Virus record (IMG/VR): IMGVR_UViG_3300049893_000541
Location: 1-37,158 of that record
DNA length: 37,158 nt
Source: a virus
Strand: one strand, 5' to 3'
A model generated the notes under the pieces. It was given only the letters and a program-made list of their open reading frames with translations, made no database searches and had not been told where the DNA came from. The position numbers and the translations under genes are program-made. This document shows positions 6,159 to 13,430 of the stretch, one piece after another (position 1 is the stretch's first letter; the number at the start of each line of letters is the position of its first letter).

Positions 6159-7551
6159 GATCGAGCTGCCGGCCGACGGCTGGCGGCCACGAGACTACCA
6201 AATGCCTGCCTGGCGGGCTCTTGAGGCCGGATGTAAGCGGCTGGCCTTGGCGTGGCATCGCCGAGCAGGCAAAGACGACCTCAGTATCCACTGGACCGCG
6301 TGTGCGTTGGTGCAGGAGGTCGGCGTCTATTGGCACATGCTGCCGATGGCCAACCAAGCGCGCAAAGCCATTTGGGATGCGGTTAATCCGCACTCCGGGA
6401 AGCGCCGCATCGACGAGGCGTTCCCTGATCTGCTGCGCGATACCACGCGCGACCAAGACATGTTCATCCGGTTCCGAAACGGCTCGACGTGGCAGGTCGT
6501 GGGGTCGGATAACTACAATGCCCTGGTGGGGTCACCTCCGCGCGGTGTCGTGTTCTCTGAATACGCCCTGTCCGACCCATCGTCATGGGCCTACCTGCGC
6601 CCGATCTTGGCGGAAAACGGTGGGTGGGCGATGTTCATAAGCACGTACCGCGGGCGCAATCACTTTGCCAAGTTGGTGGAGTTCGCCAAGACTGACCCCG
6701 CGTGGTTCGCCCAAGTGCTCAGTGTGGTCGATACCAAAGCCATCCCGCTTGAGGTGGTCGAGCGCGAGCTGCGGGAACTGCAGGCCGAGCAGGGAGAAAC
6801 GGCGGCAAACGCCATCATCCGGCAGGAGTACTACAGCGACCCAGACGCGGCGATTCCGGGGTCGTACTACGGTGAACTAATGAGTCGTGCCCAGCGCGAG
6901 GGGCGACTTGGTGTTTACCCGTGGCTACCTGATCTGCCGGTGGGCACGGCTTGGGATCTCGGCCATAACGATTCGACCGTGGTGTGGTGCTACCAACAAC
7001 TCCACGGTGGCAGGGTGCGTTTAATCGACGTGTTCGAGGGCCACGGCAGCGGCATTGATTGGTACGTGCGGCGCCTGAAGCAGAAGCCATACAACTTCGC
7101 CGACCACATTTGGCCGCACGACGGCGGCCACGGAAACATCCGTGATGTCGGTGGGACAACACTGGCGGCCACGGCGCAGAAACTCGGGCTGCGCCCGCTG
7201 AGAATCCTCGATCGCGACCCGACCGTGCAGCAGGGCGTCAATGCAGTTCGCGGAATGTTCCCGCTGCTTGAGATCAACACTGAGCCAATCCCGTTCGATG
7301 ATGAGACGCCGGAAGAAGCCAAGGCCAGAGGCGAACGTGCGATCAACGCCTTGCGTATGTACCGTAGGGAGTGGAGCGAGAAACTGCAGCGGTTCGGGGA
7401 CCAGCCATTACACGACTGGACAAGCAATACGGCGGACGCCCTGCGGTATTTGGCCAGGGGCCGCAAGCCGTTCGTGGGCGCGCGGCCTACGGACCCGGCC
7501 GCTATTGCTGCGCGGCAGCACGCCCAAACCGACTACAGCGTGCTCGGGTAG
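6151..7551 (+). CDS. terL: Terminase large subunit
   Basis: This is the ATP-driven DNA packaging motor and nuclease. The adenine-binding RDYQ lies near residue 14, the Walker A-like WHRRAGKDD at about 35-43 and the Walker B region VVFSEYAL near 132. The RNase H-fold nuclease begins with AWDLGHNDST near 266, followed by WPHDGGHG near 321 and the closing NTADALRYL near 426. Length (466 residues) and motif order match large terminases of podoviruses. It follows the putative small subunit with an 8-base overlap. The TAG stop at 7549-7551 touches the first copy of the late-promoter-like motif. Confidence 0.95.
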   Translation: MPEIELPADGWRPRDYQMPAWRALEAGCKRLALAWHRRAGKDDLSIHWTACALVQEVGVYWHMLPMANQARKAIWDAVNPHSGKRRIDEAFPDLLRDTTRDQDMFIRFRNGSTWQVVGSDNYNALVGSPPRGVVFSEYALSDPSSWAYLRPILAENGGWAMFISTYRGRNHFAKLVEFAKTDPAWFAQVLSVVDTKAIPLEVVERELRELQAEQGETAANAIIRQEYYSDPDAAIPGSYYGELMSRAQREGRLGVYPWLPDLPVGTAWDLGHNDSTVVWCYQQLHGGRVRLIDVFEGHGSGIDWYVRRLKQKPYNFADHIWPHDGGHGNIRDVGGTTLAATAQKLGLRPLRILDRDPTVQQGVNAVRGMFPLLEINTEPIPFDDETPEEAKARGERAINALRMYRREWSEKLQRFGDQPLHDWTSNTADALRYLARGRKPFVGARPTDPAAIAARQHAQTDYSVLG

Positions 7552-7584
7552 GGCAAACCGCGCCGAACGAGCCAGTAGCACAAT
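7551..7584 (+). promoter_or_regulatory. Late-promoter-like motif, copy A
   Basis: GGGCAAACCGCGCCG (7551-7565) differs at two positions from the 15-mer found exactly at three other sites. A CACAAT hexamer follows after 13 bases (12 in the others). The motif sits in the 39-base gap before the portal operon. If CACAAT acts as a -10 element, transcription would start near 7591, the ATG of the next gene, which has no ribosome site. See also 10703, 16192 and 27273. Confidence 0.6.
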
Positions 7585-7590
7585 CGCGCC

Positions 7591-7857
7591 ATGTCAGGAG
7601 CCGTTCGCTGGATTCGCAAGCACGACCCCATCGTGAGGTCGACGCACAGGTCCCTGGTCGCCATCAAGGATGCCCTCAAGCCGGACATCCCGGACCCCGC
7701 GGCGCCAGGTCCGCCCCCGACGATCGAAGACGTCGACGCGCGGCGCCAGGACGAGGCCGACCGCCTGCGTCGCCGCCGTGGGCGCGCATCGGCGATCCTC
7801 ACAAGCGGGTCTACCGACGTTCCGTTGACCGCATCCAAGACGCTGCTGGGCGCATGA
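7591..7857 (+). CDS. Short pre-portal phage protein, 88 aa
   Basis: It ends in an ATGA overlap with the portal gene. The centre is proline-rich and the end carries RRRRGRASAILTSG ... SKTLLG, a signature I recognise from short proteins encoded just before or near portal genes of podoviruses and siphoviruses. A structural or assembly role is likely but not assigned. There is no Shine-Dalgarno sequence before the ATG, so translation may be leaderless from the motif at 7551. Confidence 0.75.
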   Translation: MSGAVRWIRKHDPIVRSTHRSLVAIKDALKPDIPDPAAPGPPPTIEDVDARRQDEADRLRRRRGRASAILTSGSTDVPLTASKTLLGA

Positions 7858-9482
7858 ACCTCGACGACCTGCAGCGGCGATTCGAGGCCGAGCGCAACCG
7901 CCGCGCCAATTTCGACACCATGTGGCAGGAGATCGCCGAGCGGGTGGTCCCTGCGATGGCCGACTTCAACGTGCAGCGCGCCCAGGGTGAGCGTCGCACC
8001 GAAAAGCTGTTCGATGCGACTGCCGCCCTGGCCGCGCAGAAGGCCGTGAGTGCGATCAGCGCCTTTGTCTGGCCGAGCAACCAGAAGTATCAGAAGCTCA
8101 CCACCAGCGAGCCATCGCTGAACAAGGCGCAGCGCGTCAAGGTCTACCTGGACGAGATGACCTCGATCCTGTTCGACGCGCGCTACTCCCCGCGGGCTGC
8201 GTTCGATGCGCAGATGGGTCAAGCGGCGCTGCAGCATTTCGTCTTCGGCAATGGGCTGATGTTCATCGAAGACAACATCCGCCAACAGGCGATCAGCTAC
8301 CGGGCCGTTCACTTGGCGCAGGCGTACCTGTGCGAAGGTTCGGCCGGGCGCGTCGACTCGGTGTATCGGTGCTGGAAGTGGCCGCTGCGGCTCATCGCGC
8401 AGAAGTGGGGCGAGGACCGTCTACCGGAGAAACTGCGTGCGCGGCTTGAAAAGCACAGCTACGAGGAACACGAGGTCGCGCATGCGGTCTACCCCCGCAC
8501 CGACTACGAGCCCAGCAAGGTCGGCTATCCATCAATGCCGTGGGTGTCGTGCTACTGGCTGCCCAACGAGAAACACCACCTGTCCGAAGGCGGGTTCGAG
8601 ACTTGGCCGTTTGCCGTGCTGAGGTTCGCCCCGAGTCCGGGGGAAGCCTACGGCCGCGGTCCTGCGTGGATGGCGCTGAGCAATATCAAGGTGTTGAACG
8701 CGCAGAAGAAATCCATCTTGCAGGCTGCGCAGAAGGTCGTCGACCCCCCGTTGTTGGCCTATGACGACGGCATCATGGGCGTGTTCAACCAGACCCCGGG
8801 GGCGATGAACTACGGCGGGCTCGACTCACAGGGCAATCAACTGGTCAAGCCACTCATCACCGGGGCCGACGTGCGCATCGGCATGGACATGATGGACAAA
8901 GAGCGCGAAATCATCGGCTCGGCGTTCCTCATGGACGTGTTCCGGGTGCTGATCGAAAACCCGCAGATGACCGCGACGCAGACGCTCGAGCTGTTGCAGG
9001 AGCGCGCCATCCACATGGCCCAGGTCGCCGGGCGTATCGAGTCCGAGGGGCTGGGTCCGATGACAGAGCGCGAACTCGACATCCTCGGCCGAGCCGGTCA
9101 ATTGCCCGAGATGCCGCCAGAGATGGTCGAGGCGCAGGGCGAGTACCAGATCGAGTACACCTCGCCGATGCGCAAGGCCATGCGGTCGAGCGACGCGATC
9201 GCGATCTCGCGCACGATGGAACAGATCGCCCCGCTGGCGCAGATGGACCCGAGTGTTATGGACGTGTTCGATACCCACGTTGCGGCGCGCGAACTCGCCG
9301 AGATCAACGGGGTACCCGCCAAGATCATCCGCGACGAAGACACCCTCAAGGCGTTGAAGGAACAGCGCGCCACCGACGCTCAAGCTGCGCAACTGCTCGA
9401 GGCCGCCCCTGCGATCTCACAGACCGCCGCGAACCTCGCCAAACTGCAGGCCGCTGGCGGGCTTGTTCCGGGTACCGCGTGA
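7854..9482 (+). CDS. Portal (head-tail connector) protein, T7 gp8-like
   Basis: It forms the ring at the capsid vertex through which DNA passes. The N-terminus (LQRRFEAERNRRANFDTMWQ) and the following NVQRAQGERRTEKLFDATA match the head-tail connector family of T7-like phages. The downstream MTATQTLELLQERA and LGPMTERELDIL are further family signatures. The start is taken at ATG 7854 (ATGA overlap), giving 542 residues, the usual size. The same frame is open further upstream, but that part overlaps the terminase and the 88-residue gene and has no phage-like sequence. Confidence 0.95.
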   Translation: MNLDDLQRRFEAERNRRANFDTMWQEIAERVVPAMADFNVQRAQGERRTEKLFDATAALAAQKAVSAISAFVWPSNQKYQKLTTSEPSLNKAQRVKVYLDEMTSILFDARYSPRAAFDAQMGQAALQHFVFGNGLMFIEDNIRQQAISYRAVHLAQAYLCEGSAGRVDSVYRCWKWPLRLIAQKWGEDRLPEKLRARLEKHSYEEHEVAHAVYPRTDYEPSKVGYPSMPWVSCYWLPNEKHHLSEGGFETWPFAVLRFAPSPGEAYGRGPAWMALSNIKVLNAQKKSILQAAQKVVDPPLLAYDDGIMGVFNQTPGAMNYGGLDSQGNQLVKPLITGADVRIGMDMMDKEREIIGSAFLMDVFRVLIENPQMTATQTLELLQERAIHMAQVAGRIESEGLGPMTERELDILGRAGQLPEMPPEMVEAQGEYQIEYTSPMRKAMRSSDAIAISRTMEQIAPLAQMDPSVMDVFDTHVAARELAEINGVPAKIIRDEDTLKALKEQRATDAQAAQLLEAAPAISQTAANLAKLQAAGGLVPGTA

Positions 9483-9835
9483 GCTGGGATGATGCGTACG
9501 AGCGCTTGCGAGCGCGGCTGCACAGCCGACGCATGGCCTACCGGGCGTGTTTCGGGGTCGAGAGTCCGATTCCACGCACGTGGCGGTTCTGGCGCGCACC
9601 CAGGATCGAGGAGATTTCCCCGGCCGGCGAGATCGTGCTTCGGGATCTGGCGCAGTACTGCTACGCCCGCAAGCCCACGCTGACCGTTTCGGCCGTCACC
9701 AAGACCTCGGACCCCTATGCAATGGCATTCGCCGAGGGCCGGCGCGATACTTTCAACCGTATCTGCACCCTGATGAACCTGACGCCAGACGCAATCGACC
9801 GCATCGCCAACCACAGGAGCAATGAAGATGCTTGA
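9479..9835 (+). CDS. Bbp19-like phage protein, 118 aa
   Basis: It lies between portal and scaffold, where BPP-1-like phages carry the Bbp19 protein. The pattern VLRDLAQYCYA ... DPYAMAFAEGRRDTFNRICTLMNL fits that family as I know it. The role is unknown, though it is conserved in the head module. The GTG start overlaps the portal stop and the 3' end overlaps the scaffold gene by 14 bases. Confidence 0.75.
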   Translation: MSWDDAYERLRARLHSRRMAYRACFGVESPIPRTWRFWRAPRIEEISPAGEIVLRDLAQYCYARKPTLTVSAVTKTSDPYAMAFAEGRRDTFNRICTLMNLTPDAIDRIANHRSNEDA

Positions 9836-10703
9836 AGCCAACGCAGCAGTACCTGCCGCCCCCAGCGCTCCAGCGGCTCCAGCCGCGCCAGCGGCACAGA
9901 CCCCTGCGCCAGCCGCGCCAGCCGCACCGCCCGCTGTCGCCTGGCTGCCTGCTGACGCAGACCCCGACATCATGGGCCACGCCCAGGTGCAGGCTTGGGA
10001 TTCTCCGGCTGCAGCTGTCAAGGCTCACCGGGAGCTGCAAAAGCTGTTCGGCGCCGACCGCCACGGTCGCACGGTCACGATCCCGAAGGACGACGAACCG
10101 CCCGAGGCATGGGCGCCGGTCTTCGACAAGCTCGGCCGGCCGAAGACACCCAGCGAGTACGCCCTTCCGGTCCCCGAAGGGCAAGACCCGAAGTTCGCCG
10201 AGGCCGTGTCGGCGCAGTTTCACCAACTCGGGCTGTCCACCAAGCAGGGTAAGGCTCTTGCCGAGTGGTGGAACCAGCAGACCGCAGATGCGATGGCCAA
10301 GCAGTCAGCCGACGAACAAGCGGCCCTTGCCGCCGAGCACCAGGCGCTGCAAAAGGACTGGGGCACCGGCCCCGACGCCGCAGCGCGCAAAGAGATCGCC
10401 CGGCGGGCCGCGGTGTCATTGGGGCTGGATGAGCAGGCTATCGACGCCATGGAGAAGGTGCAGGGGTTCTCCAAGGTCATGAAAGCGCTGGCCAAGGTCG
10501 GCGATCTGATGCGCGAAGGCGGTGGAGAAGGCATCGACGCCGTGGGCGCGTTCGGCATGACCCCGGAGGGCGCCAAGGCCAAGCGCGCGCAGTTGATGGC
10601 CGACAAGGAGTGGCGAGCCAAGGCGATGAACGCCGCCTCGAAAGAATGGGCCGAGCTCCAGAAGCTCGACACCATCATCTCCGGTTCGGTGATGCAACAG
10701 TAG
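9822..10703 (+). CDS. Scaffolding protein
   Basis: It directly precedes the capsid gene. The N-terminal 50 residues are a long Ala/Pro-rich disordered stretch, followed by a charged helical body (KAHRELQKLFGADRHGRT, PVPEGQDPKFAEAVSAQF) and a helical, basic C-terminal part that would bind the capsid. The segment KLGRPKTPSEYALPVPEG is typical of podovirus scaffolds. Length is 293 residues, normal for the family. ATG 9822 follows CAGGAGC; ATG 9828 is possible. The TAG stop overlaps the first G of motif copy B. Confidence 0.88.
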   Translation: MKMLEANAAVPAAPSAPAAPAAPAAQTPAPAAPAAPPAVAWLPADADPDIMGHAQVQAWDSPAAAVKAHRELQKLFGADRHGRTVTIPKDDEPPEAWAPVFDKLGRPKTPSEYALPVPEGQDPKFAEAVSAQFHQLGLSTKQGKALAEWWNQQTADAMAKQSADEQAALAAEHQALQKDWGTGPDAAARKEIARRAAVSLGLDEQAIDAMEKVQGFSKVMKALAKVGDLMREGGGEGIDAVGAFGMTPEGAKAKRAQLMADKEWRAKAMNAASKEWAELQKLDTIISGSVMQQ

Positions 10704-10735
10704 GGCAATCCGCGCCCAATCAACTGATGCACCAT
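10703..10735 (+). promoter_or_regulatory. Late-promoter-like motif, copy B (before capsid)
   Basis: GGGCAATCCGCGCCC (10703-10717) is followed after 12 bases by CACCAT (10730-10735). It heads the 171-base gap before the capsid gene. A transcript starting 6-8 bases after the hexamer would begin at the hairpin at 10738-10770, giving the capsid message a structured 5' end. The interpretation as promoter is inferred from repetition and placement. Confidence 0.65.
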
Positions 10736-10737
10736 GC

Positions 10738-10770
10738 GTCCACCGGATATGCCGAAAGGCCCCGGTGGAC
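10738..10770 (+). other. Structured hairpin in capsid leader
   Basis: GTCCACCGG (10738-10746) pairs perfectly with CCGGTGGAC (10762-10770). Inside is a smaller stem GCC/GGC closed by a GAAA tetraloop (10751-10760), with ATAT opposite a single C as an internal loop. It may stabilise the capsid message or act as a palindromic protein site. The rest of the gap (10771-10874) holds no gene; a GAGG about nine bases before ATG 10875 is the capsid ribosome site. Confidence 0.6.
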
Positions 10771-10874
10771 TGTTCGGACAGACGGACCGGGCGGCGCACG
10801 ACACGCGCAAGCGAGGCCCCCGTAAGGGACATGCCGGGCGAGAGCAAATGTCAACCCCCGCTTGAGGATCAAAC

Positions 10875-11762
10875 ATGTCCGCCAACTCCCCCGCCTTCTA
10901 CAGCCAGCAATACGCCTCGGCTGTCGAACTCCTGGCGCAGCAAGCTGACGCCCGAATCGCGAGCGTCTGTTCTCAGATGACCGCTGTCGGCAAAGCTGCG
11001 ACCGTCGTCAACCAACTCGATGTCGTCGAGGCCGAAGAGCGCACGGCCCGCTACGATGACATCGTGCCGGCCGACCCGGCGCACAACCGTCCGTGGGTCT
11101 TCCCGCGCTTCTTCGACCGCGCCGTGCTGTTCGACAGCATGGATCAGATGAAGATGAACGCCAACCCGCAAAGCGAGTACGTGCAAACGCTCGTCAATGC
11201 GATCAACCGCAAGAAGGACGACGAAGTCATCCGTGCTTTCTACGCCGACCGCCTGGTCGGTGAAAACGGCACCACGACGGAATCGTTCGCGGCGGCGTTC
11301 CAAGTCGGCACCAGCGTCGGCGGCACGAACTCCGGCATGAACGTGCAGAAGCTGCAGACGGCCATCCGCATCATGGAAGAGCAAGATGTCGACCTCGACA
11401 TGGAACAGCTCTTCTGCGTGATTTCGCCGAAGCAGAAGCTGAACCTCATGGACGAGATCGAGGTCACCTCGGGTGACTTCTTCCGCGCCGAGGTGATGCG
11501 GACCCGCAGCCTGAACGGGTTCCTGTCCATCAACTTCATCGTGAGCAACCGGCTGCCGGTCGACGGTTCGTCGCTGCGCCGCTGCCCGCTGTTCACCCCG
11601 AAGGGCATGGCCTTCTGCACCTGGGATGGCGGCCTGACGACCGATGTGTCGCAGCGCCGGGACAAGCGCGGTCTGCCGTGGCAAGCCTACGTCGCAGGCA
11701 ATTTCGGCTCCGTGCGTCGCGACAGCGACCGCGTGGTCGAGATCAAGTGCACCGAGTCTTGA
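10875..11762 (+). CDS. Major capsid protein
   Basis: It is placed after the scaffold and has its own leader. Residues 1-60 (SPAFYSQQYASAVELLAQQ) are followed by a segment rich in acidic/Arg pairs (EAEERTARYDDIVPADPAHNRPWVFP), then VLFDSMDQMKMNANPQSEY. These features match the BPP-1/BcepC6B group of major capsid proteins, presumed HK97-fold. At 295 residues it is somewhat short but within range for proteins that use a scaffold and lack a delta domain. It should be the most abundant virion protein; a dedicated promoter-like motif and a structured leader fit this. Confidence 0.92.
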   Translation: MSANSPAFYSQQYASAVELLAQQADARIASVCSQMTAVGKAATVVNQLDVVEAEERTARYDDIVPADPAHNRPWVFPRFFDRAVLFDSMDQMKMNANPQSEYVQTLVNAINRKKDDEVIRAFYADRLVGENGTTTESFAAAFQVGTSVGGTNSGMNVQKLQTAIRIMEEQDVDLDMEQLFCVISPKQKLNLMDEIEVTSGDFFRAEVMRTRSLNGFLSINFIVSNRLPVDGSSLRRCPLFTPKGMAFCTWDGGLTTDVSQRRDKRGLPWQAYVAGNFGSVRRDSDRVVEIKCTES

Positions 11763-11794
11763 TCCACCCTTCAACCTGAAATAGGAGAACAGCA

Positions 11795-12313
11795 ATGGCT
11801 GTCGTGACTGTCAAGAGCGGTGCGATCACCAACTACACCGCGTCCCCGAAAGTGCCGATCTCCCCGGGTCTGCACAACGGCAATATCCGGGGGTCCCGAG
11901 CCCTCGTCGCGATCGCCAACGGCGATTCGGTGGCTTCTCGGTATCAGCTCTGGCCGATCCGCTCGAGCGATTTCCTGCCCTACTCGATCACCTACACCGC
12001 TGCCGACATCGGCACGACCACGGCGTTCGACCTGGGGCTGTATCGCACGGCCGATGATGGTGGCGCGGTGGTCGATGCGGACTTCTTCGCCAGTGCGGTC
12101 GCGCTCAATGCGGGCCCGTACAACCACGTCGAAATCTGCACCGAGGCCGGCGCGGCTGGCGGCAACGTGACCAACGGCGAGAAACGTGTCTGGGAAGCCC
12201 TCGGGCTGACCGCCGACCCGTTCCTGACCTACATCGTCGAGGCGACCCTGACGGGTGCGGCCGACGCGGCGGGGTCGGTGCTGTTCAAGTCGCTGACCAA
12301 CCAGGGCGAGTAA
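11795..12313 (+). CDS. Head decoration / minor capsid-like protein, 172 aa
   Basis: It follows the capsid gene with the strong site ATAGGAGAACAGCAATG. The sequence is beta-rich and low in charge, with ITYTAADIGTTTAFDLGLY and VEATLTGAADAAGSVLF, suggesting a beta-sandwich. Genes in this position often encode decoration or head-stabilising proteins. The assignment rests on position and composition; no diagnostic motif is seen. Confidence 0.7.
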   Translation: MAVVTVKSGAITNYTASPKVPISPGLHNGNIRGSRALVAIANGDSVASRYQLWPIRSSDFLPYSITYTAADIGTTTAFDLGLYRTADDGGAVVDADFFASAVALNAGPYNHVEICTEAGAAGGNVTNGEKRVWEALGLTADPFLTYIVEATLTGAADAAGSVLFKSLTNQGE

Positions 12314-12315
12314 CC

Positions 12316-12337
12316 GCGGGGGGCTTCGGCCCCTCGC
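12316..12337 (+). other. UUCG-tetraloop hairpin
   Basis: A stem of nine pairs (12316-12324 with 12329-12337, one of them G-U) is closed by a TTCG tetraloop, an exceptionally stable fold. No T-run follows; the ribosome site GGAGG of the next gene comes right after. It could limit read-through from the capsid region, protect upstream RNA from decay, or tune downstream translation. Confidence 0.6.
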
Positions 12338-12352
12338 CTCTGCGGAGGAATC

Positions 12353-12553
12353 ATGGCCGATCGTTTCTGGAGCATCAGCGCCGGGCAGGAAAAGGTGGCC
12401 GTGGCCGAGACCGCCTCGACCACTGCCGGTGCACACGTCGAAGTGCGCATCACGTACGACAACGCGGCGTTCACGAACAACAAGCAAGCGGCACTACGCG
12501 CGCTCGAGTACGTGAAGCAACGCATCATCGAAGACACCTGGCCGCCGGTGTGA
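12353..12553 (+). CDS. Small structural-region protein, 66 aa
   Basis: Its start is fixed by GCGGAGGAATCATG. The protein begins MADRFWSISAGQ and contains VEVRITYDNAAFTNNKQAALRALEYVKQRI, a beta-strand then helix pattern seen in small proteins of podovirus head modules. It lies between head genes with only one base before the next start. A head-associated role is probable; the exact function is unknown. Confidence 0.72.
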   Translation: MADRFWSISAGQEKVAVAETASTTAGAHVEVRITYDNAAFTNNKQAALRALEYVKQRIIEDTWPPV

Positions 12554-12554
12554 C

Positions 12555-12827
12555 ATGGCAACACTCCTGAGCAATGCAACAGCAACCGGCGCGGCGGCCA
12601 CCTGGGGTGGTGGGGCCGGCGTCTTCATCGTCGTGGGGACCTTCACGGGCGCCACGGTCGCGCTGGAGACGCTGGGACCGGACGGCGCTACGTGGGTTGC
12701 ATCGCAGGCCGGCCTGACCGCCAACGGCGTGCAGCGATTCGTCTTGCCGCCAGGCCAGATCCGCGCCAGCGTCACCGGCGGCACGCCCTCCGGGCTCTAC
12801 GCCAACGCCGAACTGGCCAAGGGGTAA
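12555..12827 (+). CDS. Small beta-rich head or tail protein, 90 aa
   Basis: Gly/Ala/Thr-rich and almost without charge, with a pattern of short strands: GVFIVVGTFTGATVALETLGPDGATWV and QRFVLPPGQIRASVTGG. I recognise this pattern from short phage structural proteins likely to form a beta-barrel on the head or connector. It starts one base after the previous stop and is followed by tail tubular protein A. The function is not established. Confidence 0.72.
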   Translation: MATLLSNATATGAAATWGGGAGVFIVVGTFTGATVALETLGPDGATWVASQAGLTANGVQRFVLPPGQIRASVTGGTPSGLYANAELAKG

Positions 12828-12830
12828 CCC

Positions 12831-13430
12831 GTGGCCTCAGCCGTCCAGATTTGCAATCTGGCGCTGACCAAGCTCGGCGCCGCGCGCATCACGGACCTGC
12901 TGGACGACACCAAGCAGGCGCAGGCGCTAAATGCGATCTACGATGCCACGCGCGACGCGGAACTCGCGGCGCATCCGTGGACGTTCGCGATCACCCGGGC
13001 AGAGATCCCGGCACTGAGTACGGCGCCAGCCTACGGATGGGCTCGGGCCTACCAAAAGCCAGCAGGTACGCTCCGGCTCGTCGAGGTCGGGCAGTTCTAC
13101 GCGCTGTACGACACCGGCGGTCAACCTGGATTCGAACTCGAAGGCGAGACGATCCTTACCGACGAGGGCTCGCCACTTCAAATCCGCTACGTTCAGCGCA
13201 TCACCAATACGGGGTTGTTCGCGCCACTGTTCGTGCAGTCATTCTCGTGTCGCCTTGCGTTCGAGGTCTGCGAGGGGTTGACGCAGAATCTGTCCAAGCG
13301 CGAAGCCGCATGGAAAGAGCGTAACCACTTCATCGCAGAAGCCAAGCGCACGAACGCCATCGAAAGGCCCCCACAGCGACCGCAGGATCTATCCTGGGTC
13401 CGTGAGATGACCGGCGTAGGGAACGGCTGA
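12831..13430 (+). CDS. Tail tubular protein A (T7 gp11-like adaptor)
   Basis: This 199-residue protein forms the ring below the portal. The N-terminus VQICNLALTKLGAARI and DATRDAELAAHPWTFA are hallmarks of the gp11/tail tubular A family. ILTDEGSPLQIRYVQRI and a C-terminal helix ending near a proline-rich tail complete the pattern. The start is GTG. It shares one base with the next gene (TGATG), so adaptor and nozzle are coupled, as in other podoviruses. Confidence 0.92.
   Translation: MASAVQICNLALTKLGAARITDLLDDTKQAQALNAIYDATRDAELAAHPWTFAITRAEIPALSTAPAYGWARAYQKPAGTLRLVEVGQFYALYDTGGQPGFELEGETILTDEGSPLQIRYVQRITNTGLFAPLFVQSFSCRLAFEVCEGLTQNLSKREAAWKERNHFIAEAKRTNAIERPPQRPQDLSWVREMTGVGNG

Noticed and set aside
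7551-7584. Repeated late motif as a sigma-54 promoter
   Set aside because: Sigma-54 sites need GG and GC separated by ten bases; the motif places CC at that distance, so the -24/-12 rule is not met.
7371-7853. N-terminal extension of the portal frame
   Set aside because: The frame is open but overlaps the end of the terminase and the short pre-portal gene, and the conserved portal sequence starts at 7854 with an ATGA overlap.
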